Positions 1 through 7,643 of a stretch of DNA of 64,000 nucleotides are shown piece after piece. The DNA is taken from positions 248,001-312,000 of the forward strand of contig CAWKIV010000018.1 in assembly GCA_963849885.1 (NCBI GenBank), read 5' to 3'. The DNA is from CADCTP01 sp963849885. Lineage in GTDB: Bacteria; Actinomycetota; Actinomycetes; Mycobacteriales; CADCTP01. Numbering within the stretch: position 1 is the first letter of the stretch; every line of letters begins with the position of its first letter. Below the pieces are notes generated by a model, which saw only the letters and a program-made list of their open reading frames with translations, was not told where the DNA came from and ran no database searches. Both the position numbers and the translations under genes were made by a program.

Positions 1-289
1 TCAGGAAGGCGCGCTGCCGCAGGCCGGGGTCGACCAGGAAGCACCGGTACTCGTCGGTGGCGCCGGCCGGCGGCGCAGGCGCGTACGGCCGGGTGACGGT
101 CAGCGTGGTCAGCCGCTCGCCGGCCCGCAGCGGGCCCGGCGCCGGGACGGCGGCGTGGGTGGAGTGCGGCGTGGTGGCGGTGGCCGGCGGCGTCGGGGCC
201 GGGACCGGTGCCGGCGGCGCCCCGGTCGCGGTCGAGCACCCGGCCGCCAGCACGGCGACCGCGACCCCCCAGCCGACCCGCCGCCGCAT
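1..289 (-). CDS. lipoprotein, N-terminal part only (runs off the left edge)
   Basis: The gene reads leftward out of the window, so only 96 residues are present. Residues 1-18 are a lipoprotein signal: an arginine-rich start, a hydrophobic stretch and the lipobox LAAGC, which predicts lipidation of Cys18 and an extracytoplasmic location. A Pro/Ala/Thr-rich spacer follows to about residue 55, and a folded domain begins near residue 60 with the motif TDEYRCFLVDP at about 78-88. That opening resembles copper type II, ascorbate-dependent monooxygenase-like lipoproteins of actinobacteria, but this rests on a short motif from memory. ATG is the only sensible start. It diverges from nadE, with 61 bp between the starts. 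Confidence 0.7.
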   Translation of the reverse strand, partial: MRRRVGWGVAVAVLAAGCSTATGAPPAPVPAPTPPATATTPHSTHAAVPAPGPLRAGERLTTLTVTRPYAPAPPAGATDEYRCFLVDPGLRQRAFL

Positions 290-350
290 GCCCGCAGAGT
301 AACGCCCGCCTCGGCGGAATTCCGACGGCCGCGGCGGGGACAATGAGGAC

Positions 351-2168
351 ATGGCGCAGCTGCGGATCGCCCTGGCCCAGGTGGACACGACCGTCGGCGA
401 CCTCGCCGGCAACGCCGAGGTCGTCCTCGACTGGTCCCGGCGGGCCGCGGCCGACGGTGCCGACCTGGTGCTCTTCCCGGAGATGGCGCTGACCGGCTAC
501 CCGCCGGAGGACCTGGTCTTCCGGGAGTCGTTCCGGGCGGCCAGCCTGCGGGCCCGGGACGAGCTGGCCGAGCGGCTGGCCGCGGCCGGGCTGGGCGAGC
601 TGGCCGTGGTGGTCGGCTACCTGGACGCCGCCGGCGGCCCGCGCAACGCGGCCGCGCTGCTGCACGGCGGCCGGGTGCTGGCCACGTACTTCAAGCACCA
701 CCTGCCCAACTACGGCGTCTTCGACGAGGCGCGCTACTTCGTGCCCGGCGACCGCTTCGTGGTGGTGCGGGTGCGCGGCGTCGACGTCGCGCTGACGATC
801 TGCGAGGACCTGTGGCAGGACGGCGGGCCGTACGCGGTGGCCGCCCGCGCCGAGGTCGGCCTGGTCGCCTGCGTCAACGGCTCCCCGTACGAGCGCAACA
901 AGGACGACGTCCGGCTGCCGCTGTGCCGCCGGCGGGCCGCCGAGGCCGGCGCCACGATCGCGTACGTGAACATGGTCGGCGCCCAGGACGAGCTGGTGTA
1001 CGACGGCGACTCGATGATCGTGGCCCCGGACGGGACCGTGCTGGCCCGGGCCGCGCAGTACGACGAGGTGCTGGTGGTCCGGGACGTCGAGCTGCCCGAC
1101 CGGCGGGGCACGGTCACCGGCCCGGTGCTCGGCATGACCGTGGAGCGGCACGTGGCGTCCGACCAGCCGGCCCCGCCGAAGGCGGCGGCGCCCGATCCCG
1201 CCCCGAGCGATCCGCTGGTCGACGAGGAGGAGGTCTGGCAGGCGCTGGTCGCCGGCACCCGGGACTACGTCCGCAAGAATGGCTTCCGCTCGGTGGTGCT
1301 CGGCCTGTCCGGCGGCATCGACTCCGCGGTCACCGCGGTCATCGCCGCCGACGCGATCGGCGCGGAGCACGTCTACGGGGTGTCCATGCCGTCGTCGTAC
1401 TCCTCCGAGCACTCCAAGGACGACGCCGCCGAGCTGGCCCACCGGCTGGGCTGCGACTACCGCACGGTGCCGATCGCGCCGATGGTGGACGCCTTCCTGG
1501 GCGCGACCACGCTGACCGGGCTGGCGGAGGAAAACCTGCAGGCCCGGGTCCGCGGCACCCTCCTGATGGGACTGTCCAACGAGGAGGGTCACCTGGTGCT
1601 GGCCACCGGCAACAAGACCGAGCTGTCGGTGGGCTACTCGACGCTGTACGGGGACAGCGTCGGCGGCTACGCGCCGATCAAGGACGTGCCGAAGACGCTG
1701 GTCTGGAAGCTGGCCCGGTGGCGCAACGAGGTCGCGGAGAAGCGGGCCGAGACCCCGCCGATCCCGGAGTCGACGATCAGCAAGCCGCCGTCCGCGGAGC
1801 TGCGGCCCGGGCAGCTGGACACCGACTCGCTGCCGCCGTACGAGGAGCTGGACGCGGTGCTGGCCGACTACGTCGACCGCGACCTGGGCTGGGCCGAGCT
1901 GGTCGCGGCCGGGCATCCGCCGGAGCTGGTCGAGCGGGTGATCCGGCTGGTGGACCGGGCCGAGTACAAGCGCCGGCAGTACCCGCCGGGGCCGAAGATC
2001 TCGCTCAAGGCCTTCGGCCGGGACCGCCGCCTGCCGATCAGCTCCCGCTGGGCCGAGACCGCCCCGCCTTCGGTCCCCGCCCACGCGCATCCCACCCAGC
2101 CCGGCCCCGGCGTCTCCCCCCACATCTCCCCCCGCCGCCACCAGGACCCCATCCCCACCCCCGACTGA
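351..2168 (+). CDS. nadE: glutamine-dependent NAD+ synthetase
   Basis: This cytoplasmic enzyme amidates nicotinic acid adenine dinucleotide to NAD+, the last step of NAD synthesis, using ammonia released from glutamine. The 605-residue protein has both expected halves. Residues 1-265 are a nitrilase-type glutaminase with the Glu-Lys-Cys triad at E44 (LFPEMALTGYPPED), K115 (YFKHHLPNYG) and C151 (LTICEDLW). Residues about 295-570 are the synthetase with the ATP-binding loop SGGIDSA at 320-326. The ATG follows GAGGAC. The last 35 or so residues are a Pro/His-rich tail with no clear counterpart in the family. Its TGA falls inside the first unit of the 20-bp repeat array downstream. Confidence 0.96.
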   Translation: MAQLRIALAQVDTTVGDLAGNAEVVLDWSRRAAADGADLVLFPEMALTGYPPEDLVFRESFRAASLRARDELAERLAAAGLGELAVVVGYLDAAGGPRNAAALLHGGRVLATYFKHHLPNYGVFDEARYFVPGDRFVVVRVRGVDVALTICEDLWQDGGPYAVAARAEVGLVACVNGSPYERNKDDVRLPLCRRRAAEAGATIAYVNMVGAQDELVYDGDSMIVAPDGTVLARAAQYDEVLVVRDVELPDRRGTVTGPVLGMTVERHVASDQPAPPKAAAPDPAPSDPLVDEEEVWQALVAGTRDYVRKNGFRSVVLGLSGGIDSAVTAVIAADAIGAEHVYGVSMPSSYSSEHSKDDAAELAHRLGCDYRTVPIAPMVDAFLGATTLTGLAEENLQARVRGTLLMGLSNEEGHLVLATGNKTELSVGYSTLYGDSVGGYAPIKDVPKTLVWKLARWRNEVAEKRAETPPIPESTISKPPSAELRPGQLDTDSLPPYEELDAVLADYVDRDLGWAELVAAGHPPELVERVIRLVDRAEYKRRQYPPGPKISLKAFGRDRRLPISSRWAETAPPSVPAHAHPTQPGPGVSPHISPRRHQDPIPTPD

Positions 2169-2415
2169 CAGCGGCTCCGCCGAGTGACGCCTCCCACCCC
2201 CGACTGACGGCACCCACCCCCGAGTGACGGCTCCCGCCCCCGAGTGACGGCTCCCGCCCCCGAGTGACGGCTCCGGCCCGCGAGTGACGGCTCCGCCCCA
2301 GTGACGGCGTACGGGCCGTCACTCGCGGGGCGCCGCCGTCACTCGCGGGGCGCCGCCGTCACTCGCGGGGCGGCCCCGTCACTCGCGGGGAGCCGGCGTC
2401 ACTCGCGGGGGCGGG
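2161..2415. repeat. 20-bp repeat array in two inverted arms between convergent genes; probable bidirectional terminator
   Basis: Seven units with the core GAGTGACGGCTCC repeat at exactly 20-bp spacing from 2161 to 2300. Five units in the opposite orientation (core GCCGTCACTCGCGGGG) run from about 2316 to 2415. The centre is GTGACGGC (2301-2308) against GCCGTCAC (2315-2322), with a 6-nt loop. Either transcript could fold into a hairpin of roughly 100 bp. The nadE TGA (2166-2168) lies in the first unit, and the opposing gene's stop (2418-2420) lies in a degenerate last unit. Because 20 is not a multiple of 3, consecutive units place TGA in all three frames for translation entering from either side. 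Confidence 0.85.
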
Positions 2416-2417
2416 TG

Positions 2418-3059
2418 TCAGGCGGGGTGGGTGGGGTGGTGGGCCAGGTAGACGAGGTCGGGTTCGCCGCGGGGGACGGGGACGGCGATCACCCGCACGG
2501 TGCGGTAGCGGCTGCGGAGGCGGGCCTCGAAGGCGGGCGCGGCGTTCGCGCTCCAGACCGCGAGGGTGCCGCCGGGGGCGAGCCGCCGGTCGACCGCGTC
2601 CAGCCCGGCGTCGCCGTACAGCGCGGCGTTCGCCTCGGTCACCGTCCACTCCGGACCGTTGTCCACGTCCAGGCAGATGGCGTCGAAGACGTCGTCCCCG
2701 GCCCGCAGCCACCCCAGCAGGTCGGCCACCGCGACGGTGACCCGGCGGTCGGCCAGCGCCGCCGGACCGAGGTGCTCGAGATTCCACCGGACCACGGCCG
2801 GCTCGATCTCCACCACGGTGACCGCGGCCGCGTCGAGCGCCAGCGCCTCGGCCAGCGAGAAGCCGACCCCGAGGCCGCCGATCAGCACCCGGGCGCCCGG
2901 CCCGCCCACGGCCGCCCGGACCAGCTCCCGCTCCGACCGCCCGTCCCGGGTGTCCATCAGGAAGACGCCGTTGCTGACGATCTCGTGGTGCGCCCCGTCC
3001 CGGCGCAGCACCAGCTCGCCGCGCGGGGTCTCCAGCCGCTCCACGGTGACCAACACCAC
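2418..3059 (-). CDS. spermidine-synthase-like SAM-dependent methyltransferase
   Basis: A 213-residue Rossmann-fold protein of the spermidine synthase/PABMT superfamily, likely cytoplasmic. The nucleotide loop is IGGLGVGFSLAEAL, the acidic end of strand 2 is VVEIEP, and the active-site strand is ICLDVDNGPEW. True spermidine synthases are usually longer and carry a clear N-terminal beta domain and polyamine-binding residues. Here that domain is short, so polyamine synthesis is not assured and the substrate is unknown. GTG at 3057-3059 is taken as start, with a second GTG one codon in. It converges on nadE across the repeat array and diverges from panB. Confidence 0.75.
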   Translation of the reverse strand: MVLVTVERLETPRGELVLRRDGAHHEIVSNGVFLMDTRDGRSERELVRAAVGGPGARVLIGGLGVGFSLAEALALDAAAVTVVEIEPAVVRWNLEHLGPAALADRRVTVAVADLLGWLRAGDDVFDAICLDVDNGPEWTVTEANAALYGDAGLDAVDRRLAPGGTLAVWSANAAPAFEARLRSRYRTVRVIAVPVPRGEPDLVYLAHHPTHPA

Positions 3060-3146
3060 GCGACGAGCCTAGGCCGGCCGTGCCAGGCTGGACGGCATCA
3101 GCCCGGGGACCCGCGGAGGCGGGCCTCGAGGAGAGGACGGTGCACG

Positions 3147-3977
3147 GTGACCGAGGTGAGCCTGTACGGCGGGCCGGCCGGCAAGCGGGTGCGGACCCAG
3201 CACCTGCGCGAGGCCAAGCAGCGCGGCGAGCGGTGGCCCATGCTGACCGCGTACGAGCAGTATTCGGCGGAGATCTTCGACGCGGCCGGCGTGCCGGTGC
3301 TGCTGGTCGGCGACTCCGCCGCCAACAACGTCTACGGCTACGAGTCGACCCTGCGGGTCTCGGTCGAGGAGCTGCTGCCGCTGGTCCGGGCGGTGGTCCG
3401 GGCCACCCGGCGGGCCCTGGTGGTCGCGGACCTGCCGTTCGGGTCGTACGAGACGGGGCCGGAGCAGGCGGTGGCGACCGCGGTCCGGTTCATGAAGGAG
3501 GCCGGCGCGCACGCGGTCAAGCTGGAGGGCGGCAAGGCGGTGGCGCCGCAGGTCGCCGCGCTGACCACGGCCGGCATCCCGGTGATGGCACACCTCGGCT
3601 TCACCCCGCAGAGCGAGCACGTGCTCGGCGGCTACCGGGTGCAGGGCCGCGGCGACGCGGCCGACGAGCTGCTGGCCGACGCGGTGGCGCTGCAGCGGGC
3701 CGGCGCGTTCGCCACGGTGCTGGAGATGGTGCCGGCCGAGGCGGCCAAGCGGATCACCGGCGAGCTGGCCATCCCGACCATCGGGATCGGCGCCGGGCCG
3801 GACTGCGACGCCCAGGTGCTGGTCTGGCAGGACATGGCCGGGCTGCGGGAGGGGCCGCTGCCCCGCTTCGTGAAGCAGTACGCCGACCTGCGCGGGGTGC
3901 TGCGCGGGGCGGTGGCCGACTTCGCCGAGGAGGTCCGGACCGGCGCCTTCCCGGGCCCGGAGCACTCCTTCACCTAG
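3147..3977 (+). CDS. panB: 3-methyl-2-oxobutanoate hydroxymethyltransferase
   Basis: PanB transfers a hydroxymethyl group from methylenetetrahydrofolate to alpha-ketoisovalerate, giving ketopantoate, the first committed step to pantothenate and CoA. The 276-residue TIM barrel has the family signatures: the metal-site strand VGDSAANNVYGYEST, the AVKLEGG strand, VMAHLGFTPQS, and the closing IPTIGIGAGPDCDAQVLVW. The GTG start follows GAGGAGAGGACG. In mycobacteria panB lies near the RNase H/CobC and zinc-ribbon genes also present here, so the neighbourhood is ancestral. The stop overlaps the convergent ImmA gene by 8 bp. Confidence 0.96.
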   Translation: MTEVSLYGGPAGKRVRTQHLREAKQRGERWPMLTAYEQYSAEIFDAAGVPVLLVGDSAANNVYGYESTLRVSVEELLPLVRAVVRATRRALVVADLPFGSYETGPEQAVATAVRFMKEAGAHAVKLEGGKAVAPQVAALTTAGIPVMAHLGFTPQSEHVLGGYRVQGRGDAADELLADAVALQRAGAFATVLEMVPAEAAKRITGELAIPTIGIGAGPDCDAQVLVWQDMAGLREGPLPRFVKQYADLRGVLRGAVADFAEEVRTGAFPGPEHSFT

Positions 3978-5064
3978 GGCACGAGCTCATAGGCACGAGC
4001 TGGAGCCGGCCGCGCGGCGGCGTGGGGTCCGCCCCGCCGCCGTCGACCGCGGTCGGCACCAGCCGGAACAGGTGCCGGCTCAGCTCGTCGGCGCCCAGGC
4101 CGAGGTGGTCGGCCAGCTCGCCGATCCCGCCGCGCTCGCGCAGGCTGGCCAGCACCTTGGCCGCCACCTGCGAGACCTCGGGCCGGGCACCGCCCGGCTC
4201 GCTGCCGCGGTAGCCGTCCCGGGCCAGCGCGACGCAGGTGGTCCGGTAGTTCCAGTCGGACAGCAGCCGCAGCTCGTGCAGCCGGTGGGTCATCGCCATC
4301 GCGGACACCGTCCAGTGCCGCTTGGCCGCGAACACCTGGTCCAGCGTCGCCTCCCGCAGCCCCTGGGCGAGCACCGCCCGGCGCGGCATCAGGAAGGCGG
4401 CGGCGAACCGGTTGGCCTCCGCCTCCCGGTCCCGCCCGTGCACCCGCGGGGCGCCGGCGTGCAGCAGCAGGTGACCCAGCTCGTGCGCGGCGTCGAAGCG
4501 CTGCCGCTCGGCCGACCGGTCGGTGTTGAGGAAGACGAACGGCCGGTCGTCCCGGATCAGCGAGAAGGCGTCCACCTCGCGGCAGTCGTCGGCGAGCGAG
4601 AAGACCCGCACGCCGCGCGCCTCCAGCAGGTGCACCACGTTGGCGACCGGCCGCTCGCCCAGGCCCCACCGGTGCCGGACGATCTCGGCCGCGGTCTCCG
4701 GCTCGTGCTTCTCCAGCGTGGGCAGGTCCGGCGCGGGCAGCCGGAACCGGGCCTCCATCCAGTCCGCGATCTCGATCGCGATCCGGCCGGCGGCGAGGGC
4801 GGCGTCCCGGCGGCCGGCGGTGGTGCGGCTGAGCTTGCGGAAGCTGACCACGTCCGGGTCGAGCAGGTCGACGTCGTCGCCGGTCAGGAAGTCCGGCCGC
4901 ACGCCCAGCGCGGCGGCCAGCTTCCGCACGGTCGGCCGGGACGGGGTGTGGTGCGCGTTCTCGTACGCGGACAGGGTCCGCAGCGGGACCCCGGACGCCC
5001 GGGAGAGGGCGGTGAGCGTCATCGCCCGCCGGTGCCGCGCCAGCCGCAGCCGGGACGGGGTCAC
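3970..5064 (-). CDS. XRE-family regulator with ImmA/IrrE metallopeptidase domain
   Basis: A 364-residue cytoplasmic protein. Residues 5-65 are a Cro/CI helix-turn-helix (LTALSRASGVPLRTLSAYEN). From about 130 to 260 is an ImmA/IrrE-type zinc peptidase with HELGH at 194-198 and a downstream acidic ligand in EAEANRFAAAFLMP. Proteins of this build bind DNA and cleave a partner repressor or respond to stress; the target here is unknown. The GTG start overlaps the upstream gene's TGA as GTGA, so the pair is translationally coupled and probably one operon. A strong palindrome lies just upstream of that operon and is a plausible autoregulatory site. Confidence 0.9.
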   Translation of the reverse strand: MTPSRLRLARHRRAMTLTALSRASGVPLRTLSAYENAHHTPSRPTVRKLAAALGVRPDFLTGDDVDLLDPDVVSFRKLSRTTAGRRDAALAAGRIAIEIADWMEARFRLPAPDLPTLEKHEPETAAEIVRHRWGLGERPVANVVHLLEARGVRVFSLADDCREVDAFSLIRDDRPFVFLNTDRSAERQRFDAAHELGHLLLHAGAPRVHGRDREAEANRFAAAFLMPRRAVLAQGLREATLDQVFAAKRHWTVSAMAMTHRLHELRLLSDWNYRTTCVALARDGYRGSEPGGARPEVSQVAAKVLASLRERGGIGELADHLGLGADELSRHLFRLVPTAVDGGGADPTPPRGRLQLVPMSSCPR

Positions 5065-5684
5065 GGCAGCGGCACCACCGGCACGTCGATCGGCTCGAGA
5101 TCGCCGGGGTCGTCCGGCTCGCCGAGCGGCAGCGCGGGCAGCGGGATGCGCTCGGCCCAGGACACCACGACCCCGTCCCGCATCCCGTCCGGCGCGGACA
5201 GCTCCAGGTGCGCCACGCCCGGCTCGACCTTGACCAGCAGCACCCAGCACCGCCGGCCGTCCGCCGGCGCCGGCACGGCCAGCCCGAGCGCGAACTCCTC
5301 CTGCACGAAGCCCTGGTTGGTGGTGACCGCGTCCCGCATCAGCGGGCCCTTGGGGTGGGCGGTGCGGGCCTCGCCGCCCAGGTCGCCGACCGCGCCGGCG
5401 CCGGTGGACACGATGACCGCGGTGAGACCGTCCGGGGAGACCGTGCGCTCCTGACCGCCGGCGAAGTCGGCGGTCCAGCCCCGCCCCCCGACCAGCAGCC
5501 GGAACTCCTCCACCGTGTGGGAGACCAGGTCGGAGCCCTGCGCGTTGCGTGGCGCGAACTCGGTCCGGCGGGCCCGGGCGGCCAGCCCGGCGCGGACCGC
5601 CCGGTGCAGCGTCTCCACGTCGAGGCCGAGCTCCGCGAGCCGGTCCGCGCCGGGATCCAGCTCCAGCTGCAGTGCCTGGGTCAC
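5061..5684 (-). CDS. conserved-looking partner of the ImmA regulator, function unknown
   Basis: A 207-residue soluble protein with no signal peptide or membrane segment. I recognise no catalytic motif. It has an N-terminal helical part (DRLAELGLDVETLHRAVRAG) and a beta-rich middle (GRGWTADF, DGLTAVIVSTGAG, RCWVLLVKVEPG). Its tail is proline/acid-rich. GTG at 5682-5684 has an excellent AGGAGGTG ribosome site 6-7 nt upstream, and its TGA overlaps the ImmA gene. The tight coupling suggests it is the substrate, sensor or toxin-like partner of the protease. I recall similar paired proteins in other actinobacteria, but cannot name a family. Confidence 0.75.
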   Translation of the reverse strand: MTQALQLELDPGADRLAELGLDVETLHRAVRAGLAARARRTEFAPRNAQGSDLVSHTVEEFRLLVGGRGWTADFAGGQERTVSPDGLTAVIVSTGAGAVGDLGGEARTAHPKGPLMRDAVTTNQGFVQEEFALGLAVPAPADGRRCWVLLVKVEPGVAHLELSAPDGMRDGVVVSWAERIPLPALPLGEPDDPGDLEPIDVPVVPLP

Positions 5685-5693
5685 CGCCCACCT

Positions 5694-5737
5694 CCTGCGC
5701 GAAATCCTTCCTCGGACGAGGGGCGATTTCGCGCAGG
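5694..5737. promoter_or_regulatory. 13-bp perfect inverted repeat over the ImmA operon leader
   Basis: CCTGCGCGAAATC at 5694-5706 is the exact reverse complement of GATTTCGCGCAGG at 5725-5737, and the arms extend imperfectly to a 4-nt loop. It sits between the divergent ImmA operon (start 5684) and the SDR gene (start 5842). The left arm runs into the AGGAGG ribosome site of the 5684 gene. It could be an operator for the XRE domain, or an mRNA hairpin that masks translation. Confidence 0.6.
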
Positions 5738-5841
5738 ACACGCCGTCGCCGGCCGAGCGCAGCGCCGCGAGGGGTCGGCGAGTGGGCGATCTGCTCAGTC
5801 GCGGCCGGTGTCCCCAGCCGGGACCACCTAGGCTCGGGCCC

Positions 5842-6594
5842 GTGGCGGGCCGCAGGGTGCTGGTGACCGGGGCGTCCCGGGGGGTCGGGCGGGCGGTCGC
5901 GGTCGCGTTCGCGGCCGCCGGGGACCGGGTGGCCGTGCACCACCGCGACTCCCCCGCGCTGGCCGCCGGGACGCTGGCCGCGCTGGCCGGGGACGGGCAC
6001 ACCGTGGTGCAAGGCGACCTGGCCGATCCGGCCGCCGTCCGCTCCTTCGTCGAGGCGGCCGCGGCCACGCTCGGCGGCCTGGACGTGCTGGTCAACAACG
6101 CGGCCGTGTTCGCGCCGCGGCACCCGCCGGCCGAGGTGTCGTACGAGGAGTGGCAGCAGGCGTGGACCCACATCGTCGGGGTCAACCTGCTCGGCACCGC
6201 CAACGTCACCTTCTGCGCGCTGCCGCACCTGCGGGCGAGCGGCGCCGGGCGGGTCGTGAACGTCTCGTCCCGGGGCGCGTACCGGGGTGAGCCCCAGGTC
6301 CCGGCGTACGGGGCCAGCAAGGCGGCGCTCAACTCGCTCGGCCAGTCGCTGGCGCTCGCGCTGGCCGGCGACGGGATCGCGGTCTCGACCGTCGCGCCCG
6401 GCTTCGTGGAGACCGACATGAGCAACGCCGACCTCAAGGCGCCGCGCGGGGCGGAGATCCGCGCGCAGAGCCCCTTCAACCGGGTCGCGCAGCCGGCCGA
6501 GGTGGCCGCCGCGGTGCTCTACCTGGCCTCGGCCGAGGCGGAGTGGGCGTCCGGGGCGGTGCTCGACCTCAACGGGGCGTCGTACCTGCGCTGA
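5842..6594 (+). CDS. SDR-family NAD(P)-dependent oxidoreductase
   Basis: A 250-residue classical short-chain dehydrogenase. It has the cofactor loop VTGASRGVGRA near residue 8, NNAAV in the fold-stabilising position, the catalytic Ser in NVSSRGAYRG, YGASKAALNS carrying Tyr and Lys, and a typical C-terminus (ASAEAEWASGAVLDLNG). The substrate cannot be inferred; the closest named relatives are 3-oxoacyl-ACP-reductase-like. GTG at 5842 is chosen because the signature loop begins 7 codons later. Its TGA (6592-6594) abuts the stop of the convergent next gene, together reading TGATCA. Confidence 0.88.
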   Translation: MAGRRVLVTGASRGVGRAVAVAFAAAGDRVAVHHRDSPALAAGTLAALAGDGHTVVQGDLADPAAVRSFVEAAAATLGGLDVLVNNAAVFAPRHPPAEVSYEEWQQAWTHIVGVNLLGTANVTFCALPHLRASGAGRVVNVSSRGAYRGEPQVPAYGASKAALNSLGQSLALALAGDGIAVSTVAPGFVETDMSNADLKAPRGAEIRAQSPFNRVAQPAEVAAAVLYLASAEAEWASGAVLDLNGASYLR

Positions 6595-7623
6595 TCAGCG
6601 CCCGGTGCTCGCCGGCGGGACGGTGACCGCGGCCGGCACCGGGGCGCCGAAGACGGTGGCGACCAGATCGCTGACCGCGTGCACGCCGGTGCCGATGTCC
6701 GCGCCGGGCGGCAGGTCGTCCATCGCCGCGACCACGTAGCGCTCCCCCGGCCCGGCGAAGCCGACCGTGCTGGTGCACCAGTGCTGCCGGCCGGCGTCCG
6801 ACTCGACCGACCAGCCGTCCTTGGTGCCGGGCCGCTGGGCCGGGCCGGCCGCCCAGACGCCCCAGCGCTGGATGGCGCCGACCCCGCGCATCTCCGCCAC
6901 CACGTGGGCGCGGTCGGCCGGGTCGAGCGTCGTGAGCACGTACGTCATCAGGCGGCGCAGGTCGGCGGTGGAGCACTTGAGGAAGCCCCACCGGCGCGGG
7001 AAGCCGGGCACGAAGTCCAGCCCGGTCATGCCGTAGCGGTCGCGGAAGCGGGCCAGCTGCGCGGCGCCGCCGAAGCGGTCCCACAGCGCGTCCGCGGCAC
7101 CGTCGTCGGACACGTGCAGCATGGCGTCGATCTGGTCCCGGGCGGTGCGGTCCAGGGTCAGCTCGCCGGCCCGGGCCCGCTCCAGCAGGCTGGTCGCCAG
7201 CGCCAGCTTCGGGGTCGAGCTGGCCCACATCCGGTGGTCGGCGGTGCCGGCGGTCCACACCGCGCCGGTGCGCCGGTCCAGGACGGTGATGCCGAGCTGC
7301 CCGGGGCCGGTGCGGGCCTTCGCGGCGGCGGCGTCGAGCCGGCGCCGGACGGTGCAGCCCCAGGGCGCGCAGGCGGCCGCCGGGCCGGCGCCGCCCGGGT
7401 GGGCGGTGGCGGCCGGGCGGTCCGTGGCGGGCGGGCGGTCCGTGGCGGCGGCGCCGTCCGGGGGCGGGGTGGTCCGGGCGGCGGTCGGCGCGGGCTGCGC
7501 GGTCGTCGGCCGAGACGCCTGGGACCGGACGACCGCCACGGTCCCGGCGCCGAGCAGGACCAGCACGGCGACCGCCGCGACCGCCAGCCGGCGCCGGCCG
7601 GCCGGGCGGGGGTGCGCGTGCAT
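6595..7623 (-). CDS. membrane-anchored serine hydrolase of the class A beta-lactamase fold
   Basis: A 342-residue protein. Residues 12-33 are a signal anchor, followed by a Pro/Thr/Ala-rich extracytoplasmic spacer to about 85 and a penicillin-binding domain. The nucleophile motif is STPK at 136-139 (SxxK), the second motif is SDD in HVSDDGAAD (SDN in beta-lactamases), and KDGW stands where KTG is expected. It may be a weak beta-lactamase or a peptidoglycan-interacting hydrolase; no omega-loop ExxN is obvious, so true lactamase activity is doubtful. Two cysteines (CAPWGC) lie before the domain. Confidence 0.8.
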   Translation of the reverse strand: MHAHPRPAGRRRLAVAAVAVLVLLGAGTVAVVRSQASRPTTAQPAPTAARTTPPPDGAAATDRPPATDRPAATAHPGGAGPAAACAPWGCTVRRRLDAAAAKARTGPGQLGITVLDRRTGAVWTAGTADHRMWASSTPKLALATSLLERARAGELTLDRTARDQIDAMLHVSDDGAADALWDRFGGAAQLARFRDRYGMTGLDFVPGFPRRWGFLKCSTADLRRLMTYVLTTLDPADRAHVVAEMRGVGAIQRWGVWAAGPAQRPGTKDGWSVESDAGRQHWCTSTVGFAGPGERYVVAAMDDLPPGADIGTGVHAVSDLVATVFGAPVPAAVTVPPASTGR

Positions 7624-7643
7624 CGGGTCCGCTCGCCTCCTCG

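Noticed and set aside
2161..2415. CRISPR array
   Set aside because: Units are 20 bp and contiguous, with no unique spacers, and the second half is inverted. No cas genes are present.
5061..6479. Long upstream extension of the 207-residue ImmA partner
   Set aside because: The extension is antisense to the SDR gene, and a strong AGGAGGTG ribosome site fixes the start at 5684.
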